41,649 bases of DNA from assembly GCA_013178295.1 (NCBI GenBank), contig JABLWW010000020.1, positions 1 to 41,649 of the forward strand. The letters run 5' to 3'. This DNA comes from Anaerolineae bacterium. Lineage in GTDB: Bacteria > Chloroflexota > Anaerolineae > Anaerolineales > Anaerolineaceae. The notes beneath the pieces are model-generated. The model was not told the DNA's origin and searched no databases. It saw only the letters and a list, made by a program, of their open reading frames with translations. Within the stretch, counting starts at the first letter, position 1, and each line of letters opens with the position of its first letter. Shown here piece after piece: positions 23,537 to 32,800 of this stretch. Made by a program: the position numbers and the translations under genes.

Positions 23537-25366
23537 CTAAGACTGAAATATGGTTGTGATAATTTCCTTGAAACGGATTGGTGTGTTATTTTCATCCGTT
23601 GATTCGAAATGCTCAAGAGCAGCCAATGGTTTCCCTTTCTTTTTGACTTGAGAATTCGGCACGGCGGCAACCCCTTCAAAATCGGGGCAACACATTTCGA
23701 TTCTCCCTAAAGAGGATTTCACCAAATTAGAAATTTGATTGTTAAGATCATATGTTTTTTGTTTTTGCTCTCTCTCGTTTGAATCCAATCCCTCTAAGGA
23801 ATCCGGCAACGGATCTTCATCATGGATAACCACGTAGGGAATATCAAATGCGTTTGCAATCTCAATATACAACGGGAGATTGAATTTCGACCCACAATTA
23901 ACGAACGAAATCTCCGGATCGTAAACTCCTATTTTTTGCGCAAGAAACGGAAACACCACTTTTTCGGTCTCTCCTTCCACAAACACGACTTTTTTGGCAA
24001 AAAACATTTCGGCTCTCTCGGGGGTGATCCAGTGAACCATATTAAATCTATTTTTTCTTTCCCTAAAGTCTTCTCCCTTAAAAAGTTCCTTTGTGCATTG
24101 ACGAACATAGCTCCCTTTCTCAACTGATTGTTTTGCAACGATAGCTATTTCTTCAGGGTGATCAAGGCTTATGAAATGTGGGGAGTGTGTACATAAAAAT
24201 ATTTGGTGATCCGGGTAGTTGGTAATCTCGCGGAGTGATTTATATAACTTCCGTTGCGCATGAGGATGTAAAAACAATTCCGGCTCTTCAACCGCAAAAA
24301 TAATCGACCCGGATTGGGAACGTGAGTTTGGAATGTCTTCGCTTTTGGCTATCTTATCCTGCATGAGCAGATTTGCCCAAACTTGAAAAAGAGAGAAGAT
24401 CATTGTACGTTGTATTCCGTGTCCTTTTCTGACAGGATCGGTTTTCACACCGTCGTCCAAATAAATCTTTGTCCCTAATTCAAACAATTTCCCGATTTCC
24501 GGGGGCTCTAACTCAATAGTTACTTTAGTATCCCATAATCCCATCCCCTCCATGATTAATTCTTCCAATTGGGCAAGAGCGCTTTTGGATTCACTCCTTT
24601 TTTCCCGTTCATTTAGTGATTGAATTGCTTGCCTAATATTTGCATAGGCTTGAGTTAGGTTAGTATCATGTTCTGCCATTTCTCGAACGGTGCGCATCAG
24701 CAAACGGCCAAATGCGGTCGTGTTCTTAACCTGAGTTTCATCCGATAATTCACTAACGGCAGGAATGAGAAAAAAGTCGGGCAGTATTCCCCCTGCCACA
24801 TTCTTCTGACCCAACAATGCGGCCGATTCGAGTTGTTTTATAATTTTGAGCTCATGTTTGTGCTCAGCGATAAATTTTTTCTGAGCTTCTTGAATTATCT
24901 CAGTTGTTAGACGCCCGCTTTCCGGCACATAACTTTTGAGGAGTGTGTTATTTATATTCTCTCTTGAAGTGTACTCTCTGGCTCTATCGGGGTTTAACCA
25001 ATCCGCTTCGGGGATTTCAAAATATCCGTTATAGGCGATCTCAATTTTTCCCTCCCTCAATTGAGCCGTTTTTCGAATACAGACAGTATCATCCGAAAGT
25101 AGGTATTTTTCAAAAACCCTTTTTTCTTGCTCGGTTAATTCCTGGAATGTCAATTCGACCCAAAGAGTATCATCTCCGCTTTCTCGAAGCGCAAAAAAAT
25201 CCTGCTCGGATGGCTTAAGGGAGGGGGAAAGGCCAAACTCAAGAGCCTTGAGTATGTTGGATTTGCCATGATTGTTGGGTCCGATTAGTGTTGTCAGCGG
25301 TGTACAAATGAGTTCAATGTCTTTTATGCTGCGAAAGTCGTGTATTCTCAAAGATCGTAACCGCAT
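23537..25366 (-). CDS. OLD-family ATPase with TOPRIM nuclease domain
   Basis: 609 residues starting at MRLRSLRIHDF. This ATG has AAGGGG about 9 nt upstream, whereas a GTG at 25375 overlaps the Mod stop but lacks spacing to that site. The N-terminal ABC/SMC-like ATPase has Walker A GPNNHGKSN (29-37), and Walker B FAVEEPELFLHP with the His switch in CTHSPHF. The C-terminal TOPRIM domain has VFVEGETEK (~460) and VIHDEDP (~513). OLD proteins are nicking or cleaving nucleases in phage defence (P2 Old, GajA of Gabija, PARIS-type ATPases). Its insertion between Mod and Res suggests an additional effector or a third subunit of this restriction system. Confidence 0.87.
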   Translation of the reverse strand: MRLRSLRIHDFRSIKDIELICTPLTTLIGPNNHGKSNILKALEFGLSPSLKPSEQDFFALRESGDDTLWVELTFQELTEQEKRVFEKYLLSDDTVCIRKTAQLREGKIEIAYNGYFEIPEADWLNPDRAREYTSRENINNTLLKSYVPESGRLTTEIIQEAQKKFIAEHKHELKIIKQLESAALLGQKNVAGGILPDFFLIPAVSELSDETQVKNTTAFGRLLMRTVREMAEHDTNLTQAYANIRQAIQSLNEREKRSESKSALAQLEELIMEGMGLWDTKVTIELEPPEIGKLFELGTKIYLDDGVKTDPVRKGHGIQRTMIFSLFQVWANLLMQDKIAKSEDIPNSRSQSGSIIFAVEEPELFLHPHAQRKLYKSLREITNYPDHQIFLCTHSPHFISLDHPEEIAIVAKQSVEKGSYVRQCTKELFKGEDFRERKNRFNMVHWITPERAEMFFAKKVVFVEGETEKVVFPFLAQKIGVYDPEISFVNCGSKFNLPLYIEIANAFDIPYVVIHDEDPLPDSLEGLDSNEREQKQKTYDLNNQISNLVKSSLGRIEMCCPDFEGVAAVPNSQVKKKGKPLAALEHFESTDENNTPIRFKEIITTIFQS

Positions 25367-25371
25367 CGTAA

Positions 25372-28300
25372 TCACCCCTTAAGAAACATGCGTTCTTTGA
25401 ACACCGGGTCTAAAGACTGCGCGCCAGGAACGAAGGAATCCCCGTTGACAAAAACATCATCCGCGTCTGCGTTTCGCTTTTGCTGAAGGATGAAATTTTT
25501 GTCCCGTTTATAGTCCTCTTCTCCCCACCCTTGGGTCTCCCGCCAGATGACGGCGGCCGTACGGCCGCTGCGCAGACGACCACGATAGACCAGATACCGC
25601 CGCCCGTCGTCATCATAAACCCGGCGCGTTTCTACGTTCAAGCCCAGCAGGTAATTGAAGGTTTCGGGCAGGTCCACCGGACGCTCGCGGGTTTCGCCGT
25701 CGCGGTACAGGTGGAGTTTGTAGGAGAAGGGCGTTTGCAGTTTCTCCACGTCCAGCAGGGTTTCGCTCTTGCGAGTTTCCCAACGGAGCATGTAGCGGAG
25801 CAGGTACTCGTCTTTGAAAAGTTCCAGCGCCTTTTGGCCGCCTTCCTCGTCAAAGGTCAGGTTGTTGAGCGCGTCCTCGTAGGATTCCAGGCGGATGACC
25901 TTGACGATGTGCGGGCTGCGTTCGGCTTCTTCAGCGGTGGCCATGCGCCTGGGCTTGCCGTCTCTCCACTCCGGCGTGAAGGTGACCTTCTTGACGCGCG
26001 GCAGGAGGACGGTATCGAAGTAGTGCGCCATCTCCACCAGGATGAACTTGCGCTGCCCGCCGTCCTCGCGGTTGAGGTTGATCACGGCGTGGCCAGTCGT
26101 ACCGGAACCGGCGAAGTAGTCGAGTGTCCAGCTCCTGGCATTTCCTGTCAAAAGATAATCTTCTATAAGGGCTACAGGCTTTGGATAAGAATAAACTTTG
26201 TTCTTAAAAAGGGCTTGCATCTGAGCAGTTCCATTGCCACTGCTATATTCCGGCTTGTAGAATACAGATTTTGGCTTACTGCTGGGCATGTCCCCAAGTG
26301 ACGGGCGTTGCTTTTTGTATAGTGAGATTGCATCGCCTTCTCTAATAACTATAACGTTATGTTTTTCCTTTTCGAGTTTTTCCTTGCTCCATCGCCAGCT
26401 CATCTCTTCGCCATCAGTAATTGGAAGGACTTCTATGTCAGTGGGCGAAGTCCTCGATATCGAAATCTCACCATTCTGAGTGATGAAAATCGAGTAGAAC
26501 AAGTTGGGGCGTTTTGAGCGTGGGGCATTGACACCCGTAGCTTTCAAGTTTGCCCCTCTCTTAAAGTAACCATATTTATCTTCTTGCCAATCTTCGAGTT
26601 CTTCTTCGTCTTGAATTGGGAAGCTTCCAAAGCTTGAGTCTACTCTGCTACAAACAGCAACCTCTACATATTCATGAGTTCCTGCAAAGCCAAACTCATC
26701 TTGATTTCCCTTTAAGTTCATCACTACAGGAACTGTCGCAACAAGATTCTGTTCTCCCAAAACATGTTCCAACAACATTCCTAAACGTCTTTGCTCGTTA
26801 TCATCAATGCTCATGAAGAGAGTACCATCTCTTACAAATAAGCGTTTAGATGTCTCAAGGCAATTCTCCATCATCGCCAGCCAACTGGAATGCTGGTAGG
26901 CATCGCGGTAGAGAAACTCATCGCTCCCCGTGTTGTACGGCGGGTCAATGTAAATGCACTTCACCCGCTCGCGGTACTTTTCCTGGAGCAGATTGAGCGC
27001 CTGCCAGTTTTCGGAGTGTACCAGCAAGCCGTCGGTCAGTTCGTCCAGATTGTCGTAACCAGCCAGCAGGCGGTCGGTGAAATCAGGCGAAAAATGGCGC
27101 GTGTCCAGCGGCAGGGTGGGGTGGGCTTGCAGAAAGGCAATTGGATCGTCCGGTTTCTTTTCTACAAATCCCAATGCCCGCCACTCCTCCCACTGCGCGT
27201 CATTGGCGGCAATTTCCCGGTAAAAGGCTTGCGGGATGTTGCCGACGGTGATGACGTAGAAGGTCTCGGTGACGAACTTCTTCTTCTCCCAGAGCATCTT
27301 CTGGAAGTCCTCGATCTGCGCCAGAAAGTCAATGATCTGGTTGCCAATGCGCTTGATGAGACGCATCAGTTGGAACCAGCCCGCGCTCAACCCCTCGCCG
27401 GCGGCTTCCATCTCCTCCAGGTTGAGCACTTCGTTTTTCAGGTAGAAGTCCAATTCGCGGTAGAGAAACCCCCTGAGGTCTTTGTGGATGAAAAAGTCGC
27501 CGCTGTTGCGCCGGGTATACCGACGCAGGTGGCGCTCCAAAAGAGACACGGGGGTGTCGTCTTCGTTCTTTCGCCATTCCGCGCTGAGCGCCGCCAGGGC
27601 TTCGGTGGTTTTGACGCGCTTGGGAATTTCAGCAACGGCTTTGGCAATGATGGTCCCCTGCTGGTTCTTTTGCCCGTAGGCAATGTTCTCCTGTTCGGTG
27701 AGCGGGCGGAACTCGAAAGGAATGATCAACGTTCGGGTTGGTTCTTTCCAGGTAATGTCCGAAAGCGCGGGCAGGAAGAAGCGTTTATCGCCCTTGACGT
27801 TGTTCTGCTCCACATCGGCCTGCCGGAGTTTGAAATGCACGCTCACGCCGTTGGGGGCTTGGTAGGCGTAATCGGTGAAGTACTCGCCGGTTTTGACGTA
27901 GTACTGGTCGTGATTGGCCCAGTAGAGATACACCTCCTCGCCGTTGTAGGGGATGGCGTAGCGCTCTTTCTTGGAGTAACGGCGTTTGGAAATAAAGTCG
28001 CCGTCCTGCCAGTAGCGACTAAAGAGGGTGTAGAGGTGATTGTAAATGGCGGCTTCCAGCGCTTCAGCGGGACGGGTACTGGCGGCTTTCGCTTGCGCTT
28101 CCAGATAGGCTTTGCCAGCCGGGGTATTGCGGTAGGTCTCGGACAGGTTGCCGTTTGCGTCCAGCGCATTTTCACCCAAGGCGTCCAGCACTTTCCGACG
28201 GGACTCCTCCAGAGCCTTGCGCGCCTGCTCTTGTTCGGCCAGCGCGCCGCTGCGTAGTTCTTCGGCGATGGCTTTTGGCAGGTCTTCGGTGATGAAGCCC

Positions 28301-28416
28301 TCAATGACCTGCCGCTTGCGGTTCATGATGCGGTAGATGCCGAAATCCAGGTCTGCGCTGTCGAATTCAAATAACTCGCGGAGCAGGTTTTGAAATTTTT
28401 GCAGTGGTTCGCTCAT
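25372..28416 (-). CDS. Type III Mod DNA-methyltransferase (beta-class adenine MTase)
   Basis: 1014 residues starting at MSEPLQKFQNLL. Two earlier in-frame ATGs (28470, 28488) fall in or next to a strong hairpin and add only a basic tail. Motif IV is DPPYNTGSDEF (~490). Motif I, LDYFAGSGTTGHA (~765), comes after it, so the order is that of beta-class Mod proteins with the target recognition domain between the two. That middle block (about 26150-26885) is visibly AT-richer than both flanks. The long N-terminal region (~480 residues) is larger than in classical EcoP1I-type Mod. First gene of an operon with OLD, Res and a TcmP-like remnant. Confidence 0.87.
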   Translation of the reverse strand: MSEPLQKFQNLLRELFEFDSADLDFGIYRIMNRKRQVIEGFITEDLPKAIAEELRSGALAEQEQARKALEESRRKVLDALGENALDANGNLSETYRNTPAGKAYLEAQAKAASTRPAEALEAAIYNHLYTLFSRYWQDGDFISKRRYSKKERYAIPYNGEEVYLYWANHDQYYVKTGEYFTDYAYQAPNGVSVHFKLRQADVEQNNVKGDKRFFLPALSDITWKEPTRTLIIPFEFRPLTEQENIAYGQKNQQGTIIAKAVAEIPKRVKTTEALAALSAEWRKNEDDTPVSLLERHLRRYTRRNSGDFFIHKDLRGFLYRELDFYLKNEVLNLEEMEAAGEGLSAGWFQLMRLIKRIGNQIIDFLAQIEDFQKMLWEKKKFVTETFYVITVGNIPQAFYREIAANDAQWEEWRALGFVEKKPDDPIAFLQAHPTLPLDTRHFSPDFTDRLLAGYDNLDELTDGLLVHSENWQALNLLQEKYRERVKCIYIDPPYNTGSDEFLYRDAYQHSSWLAMMENCLETSKRLFVRDGTLFMSIDDNEQRRLGMLLEHVLGEQNLVATVPVVMNLKGNQDEFGFAGTHEYVEVAVCSRVDSSFGSFPIQDEEELEDWQEDKYGYFKRGANLKATGVNAPRSKRPNLFYSIFITQNGEISISRTSPTDIEVLPITDGEEMSWRWSKEKLEKEKHNVIVIREGDAISLYKKQRPSLGDMPSSKPKSVFYKPEYSSGNGTAQMQALFKNKVYSYPKPVALIEDYLLTGNARSWTLDYFAGSGTTGHAVINLNREDGGQRKFILVEMAHYFDTVLLPRVKKVTFTPEWRDGKPRRMATAEEAERSPHIVKVIRLESYEDALNNLTFDEEGGQKALELFKDEYLLRYMLRWETRKSETLLDVEKLQTPFSYKLHLYRDGETRERPVDLPETFNYLLGLNVETRRVYDDDGRRYLVYRGRLRSGRTAAVIWRETQGWGEEDYKRDKNFILQQKRNADADDVFVNGDSFVPGAQSLDPVFKERMFLKG

Positions 28417-28476
28417 TGGTTTACCCGGTGTTTTCTTTTGGTAAGCAATCCGTTCTTTCTTCTCATACATGCCAAT

Positions 28477-28592
28477 CCGCCCGCGCAATGATCAACTTGC
28501 GCGGGCGGCAAAAGTTTGCTATGCTAGGTTTTGCCGCTACGCGCTCGCCCGCGTAGCTCTTTGCAGCCTCGCCGCAGCCCTCGCGGCGGGGC
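28477..28592. promoter_or_regulatory. Four consecutive perfect or near-perfect hairpins between Mod and the integrase
   Basis: From left to right: 28477-28508, a perfect 12-bp stem (CCGCCCGCGCAA/TTGCGCGGGCGG) with 8-nt loop; 28505-28537, a perfect 9-bp stem (GCGGCAAAA/TTTTGCCGC) with 15-nt loop; 28536-28557, a perfect 8-bp stem (GCTACGCG/CGCGTAGC) with 6-nt loop; 28565-28592, an 11-bp stem with one G-T pair and 7-nt loop. Neighbouring stems share 4 and 2 bases, so they can exclude one another. The last is followed on the plus strand by a T-rich stretch. If Mod is transcribed from ~28610 the whole block is its 5' leader. It could instead be a DNA recombination or transfer site. Structures are certain at sequence level; function is unknown. 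Confidence 0.7.
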
Positions 28593-28616
28593 TGATTTGT
28601 CTTTAGATTAAGTAAA

Positions 28617-28625
28617 AGTATAACA
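28617..28625 (-). promoter_or_regulatory. Possible extended -10 promoter for the restriction operon
   Basis: The minus strand reads TGTTATACT, a TGn extended -10 element in an AT-rich stretch. There is no convincing -35 at 17 bp. It would give a ~195-nt leader containing the four hairpins before the Mod start. Confidence 0.3.
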
Positions 28626-28707
28626 AATTTTTTATCAACTGTGCCCAAAAATTGCGCTATTAAGTGCGTGGTTCATTCCAAATATCCCAAACAACCAGAG
28701 GTCTATC

Positions 28708-29652
28708 ATGAAGAACACAACAATAACTTTGAACCAGGCAATTTCAGAATTTATGGAAGCAAAACAAGCCCAACGTCTCAGCCAGAACACTTTGAACGAA
28801 TATCAAAGAACCCTCCAACGTTTCAAACAATTTTTGAACGGCAACCCTCCAGTCAATACGATCACCACATCGGATATCAGGCGTTTTCTCAATAGCCTTG
28901 ATAGTCTTTCCAAGAAATCCTTGAGAAATGTATATATTGCACTTTCCGCGCTTTGGACATGGATGATTGAGGAAGAATACACCGAGAGACATCTCATCCG
29001 AAAAATAAAGCCACCCAAACCCGAAATCAGAGCCATTGAACCATACACCCCTGATGAAATCCGCAAAATGTTTGCGGTGCTTGAAAGATCGCGTGAATTC
29101 CATGTAAGCGGCAAACGCCCTTTTACCATTGCTAAACCACATCCAAAACGCAATTACGCCATCCTGCTGGTGCTTTTGGACACAGGTATAAGAAACTCCG
29201 AATTATGCAGTCTTAAGGTTTGCGATTTGAACTCCACCGAGCCTTATAGTTTGAAAGTGTTTGGAAAGGGAGCCAAGGAGCGTATTGTTCCAATATCAAC
29301 ACCAACATTTCATGCAATCAAAGGTTATTTGGAAAGAGAACGCGGGGAATTTACTACTGAAGATTATCTGTTCGCTGCAAATGGAAGTGAACCCTTCCAT
29401 CCGGACACGCTTCACCGCGTCATCAAGCGAATATGTCTGCAAGCTGGCATCAGACGCTCATACCTTGTTCACCGTTTTCGGCACACATTTGCTGTAAACT
29501 TCTTGAAGCGAACACACAATCCTTACGCGCTGCAGCGCATCTTGGGGCACCAAAGTCTCGAAATCGTCAAGCGCTATCTTGCGCTGGTAGATGCCGACAT
29601 ATTTGAGGCGCACGCAGAAGCTTCGCCTGTTATTAATATATTTGCAAAGTAA
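28708..29652 (+). CDS. Tyrosine recombinase (integrase)
   Basis: 314 residues. An N-terminal SAM-like core-binding domain (~1-95) is followed by the catalytic domain with all active-site residues: R162 (TGIRNSEL), Lys in GKGAKER (~187-190), H255-x-x-R258 (VHRFRHTFA), H281 (LGHQS) and the nucleophile Y290 (KRYLAL). AGAGG 7 nt upstream of the ATG is a fair ribosome binding site. The gene ends 46 bp before a 3' half of a tRNA-Met, the classical place of an integrase next to its attachment site. Confidence 0.92.
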   Translation: MKNTTITLNQAISEFMEAKQAQRLSQNTLNEYQRTLQRFKQFLNGNPPVNTITTSDIRRFLNSLDSLSKKSLRNVYIALSALWTWMIEEEYTERHLIRKIKPPKPEIRAIEPYTPDEIRKMFAVLERSREFHVSGKRPFTIAKPHPKRNYAILLVLLDTGIRNSELCSLKVCDLNSTEPYSLKVFGKGAKERIVPISTPTFHAIKGYLERERGEFTTEDYLFAANGSEPFHPDTLHRVIKRICLQAGIRRSYLVHRFRHTFAVNFLKRTHNPYALQRILGHQSLEIVKRYLALVDADIFEAHAEASPVINIFAK

Positions 29653-29698
29653 GGCTATTTGGCTAAAAAGGGGGAAATTCACAGCCTCTTTTCCCTGA

Positions 29699-29741
29699 CT
29701 CATAAACCGCTTGGTCGCAGGTTCGAATCCTGCCGGGCCCA
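29699..29741 (+). other. Attachment-site scar: displaced 3' half of tRNA-Met(CAU)
   Basis: From the anticodon loop onward the sequence is tRNA: loop CTCATAA (29699-29705, anticodon CAT), 3' anticodon-stem arm ACCGC, a variable loop, T stem GCAGG/CCTGC around TTCGAAT (29717-29733), acceptor 3' strand CGGGCCC and discriminator A (29741). Upstream of 29699 the 5' anticodon-stem arm, D arm and acceptor 5' strand are absent (CCTGA cannot pair with ACCGC). This is therefore the displaced end left by integration in the anticodon loop. The intact tRNA should lie at the other end of the element, to the left. Confidence 0.82.
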
Positions 29742-29809
29742 CTCCCAGCGTACCCGAGTTTGATGTCTTTAGGCGGTTATTAAATATCAATCAAACCGAG
29801 ACCCACACC

Positions 29810-32800
29810 GTGAACAGTAACGTTCATCACATCATTAGCAACTTCTCCCCCGATAAATTAGTAGATCATTTTCGCCGGACAGCCCGCAATTTCAGACCCC
29901 AGCGTGATTCCCTTGACGGATATCTCCAAGTCGGCACGCCCTTTGACAACGCTTATCAAATTGGCGTGCTTGAACTTCCGGAAACTCAAACCGTCCTCGT
30001 AGGGACAATACATGTCAAAGAAAAACTCTCTGCCCGCTCAAGCAAGTATGCCCAATACGAATTGGCAAAACGCCTGCTCAAAGCCGGCAACCACAACGCC
30101 GGCATCTTCGCCTTCTACGATGATGACAGGCGCTTTCGCCTCTCGTTGGTAACCGCTACCTACCACGGCACACGGCGGCAGTTCAGTGCCTTCCGGCGTT
30201 ACACGTTCTTTGTTGACCCGGCGCTTCCCAACAAGACCTTTGTACAGCAAATGGGGCGCGCCAATTTTGACACACTGACTGGAATCTTAGAGACTTTTTC
30301 CATCGAGGCGATCTCCGACGCATTCTACAAGGAATTCAAACCAGCCTTCGATGCCATTGCCCATGCTGTCAAGGGAACACACGATGCAAACCTGCAGCAA
30401 GATTTCGCCCTGCTCTTTGCCATCCGCATCATCTTTCTGGGTTTTTTGCAAAAGAAGGGCTGGTTAGGGAATAACCCCAAATTCCTGCAAGACTTTTGGG
30501 ACGAATACCGCAAAACAAAAACCACCGATACCTTCTATAAGGATTGGCTGCAACCCTTGTTCTTCGAAGCGCTTTGTTCTCCGCCGGGGCGCCAGGTGGC
30601 GTATGGCATCGCCCCATTTTCCAAACAGACCCAAGAAGCACTCCAGATGGCCCCCTACCTGAACGGCGAGTTATTCAAACGCAAGCAGGGCGTGGATGAT
30701 CTGGAGCTCTGGATTCCCGATAAACTTATCGGCGATTTCTTCAGCTTTCTCTTCCAATACAACTTCACTGTGGAAGAGAACGAACTCTTCGACGAGGAAC
30801 TGGAGCTCAACCCCGAATTTCTGGGCATCATCTTTGAGCGCATTACCAACATGGACCAGGGGGCAGTCTATACCCCGCGGGTCGAGGTGGATCTGATGTG
30901 CCGCCTCGCTTTGGTCAAGTGGCTGGAACAAACGTTAAACCTCAAAAGTGAGGACCTCTATCACCTTTTCTTTCGCGAAGCCGGCACCGGCGAAGCCTAT
31001 GATGAATATCAAAGACAGGGAGATTTCTCCCCTGCTGAGATCCGCTCCCTGATTGAAAAGCTGGAAAGCGTTACCGTGTGCGACCCGGCGGCTGGTTCCG
31101 GCGCCTTTGAAGTGGGCATGCTGCAGGTGCTCGATCAGGTGCTCGACAACCTCTACAGCCGCAACAACACCCCCCAAGACCTCAAAGCCAAAGCTCCCAC
31201 TCCCTTTGAACGCAAGAAGGCAATCATCGCCAATTCGCTTTACGGCGCGGATGTCAAACGCTGGGCGGTGTGGATCAACCACCTGCGTCTGTGGCTGACT
31301 CTCTTCGTGGATATGCCCGATTCATTCCAGAACTCCCTCGACCCGCTGCTGCCCAACCTCACGTTCAAAGTGCGCGTCGGCGACTCGCTGGTGCAGCGCA
31401 TTGGCGGCAAGACCTTTCCGGTGTATGGCCACGCCAACCTGCCGCCGGAGATCAAACGCAAGATCACCCAGCTCAAACAAAAGAAGCGCGACTTTTTCTA
31501 CAACAAGAGCAGCGACGGTCTTGCCATCGAGCAAGAAGAACTGGCAGTCTTTCGCGCCATCTTGGATGCGGAAATCGAAGCGCGCCGGGCAGAAATCCGC
31601 AAACTGATCGCCCCCAAACCCACACAGACCGCCTTGCTCGACATGGGTCCAACCCAGCCGGAATTAGACCTGGCACAAACAACCAAAACACAGCGAGAGG
31701 CGCTTGAGCGCCAGATTGCCGACCTGGAAGCCCAAAAGCGCACGCTGAAAGACCAGCGCCCCTTCGTTTGGAGCATTGAATTTGCCGAGATTTTTGGCGA
31801 GCGCGGCGGTTTTGATATCGTCATCGGCAACCCGCCCTATGTGCGCCAGGAAGCCATCACCGACCCCTGCGGTGTGCTGCCGCCAAAGGACTATAAAGAC
31901 GCCCTGCTGGAAATGGTGCGGCTCGATTTTCCCGACTATTTCGCCCATGCGCCGGCATACACCGACCGCTTCAAGCAGGGACGCAAACCGGACGGCCGTT
32001 CTGACCTATATACCTACTTTTACATCCGCTCACTGCGCCTGGTCAACCCGCAGGGTGTGCACGTCTTCATCTGCTCCAATTCCTGGCTGGACGTGGGCTA
32101 CGGCGCCTGGCTGCAGGAGTTCTTTCTAAGACAAGCGCCGCTCTATTGGGTGATTGACAACCACGCCCGGCGCTCCTTTGCCCGCGCCGATGTCAACACC
32201 ATCATCACTGTGGCTGGCGCCCCCGGCGGCATTGACCAGCATCACACCGTGCGCTTTGTGGCATTCAAACAGCCCTTTGAAGAGGTGGTGCTCTCCGATA
32301 ATCTGCTGGAGATTGCGCAAGCCACAGTCATTCGGCAGGATGGGCGCTTTCGCGTTTTCCCCATCACCGCCGGCGAACTATTGCAAGAGGGCGCGGAAAT
32401 CGGTGAGAGCACAGCCCGCAGAAACACAGACGAAGTCCATATCCATCTGCAGACATACAGCGGCGACAAGTGGGGCGGCAAATATCTGCGCGCCCCGGAT
32501 ATCTTCTTCACCATCCTGGAAAAGGGCAGGGGCAAGCTGGCGCGCCTGGGAGAGATTGCCAAAGTATGGCGCGGTATCACTACCGGCGCCAATGACTTTT
32601 TCTATCTCGAACCCCTGGGGGCGGGGTCGCGCCCGGGGCTGCTGCGTGTGCGCAACGGCGCCGGTTGGGAAGGCGAGATCGAAGAGGAGTTCCTCAAGCC
32701 GGTCATCAAAAGCCCGCGCGAGTGTAGAAGCATTTTTATTAATCCGCAAGATCTGCGATACCGGATTTTCATGTGCTCAAAAAGCAAAGCGGAGTTACAA

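Noticed and set aside
26890-28257. 455-codon plus-strand open frame opposite Mod
   Set aside because: The opposite strand has clear methyltransferase motifs; this is a shadow of its codon bias.
28565-28604. Simple rho-independent terminator on the plus strand
   Set aside because: There is no plus-strand gene upstream to terminate, so it is better described as one of four hairpins in a structured block.
29711-29809. Longer N-terminus of the large methylase
   Set aside because: It would translate the tRNA remnant and its flank; a GTG at 29810 avoids this.
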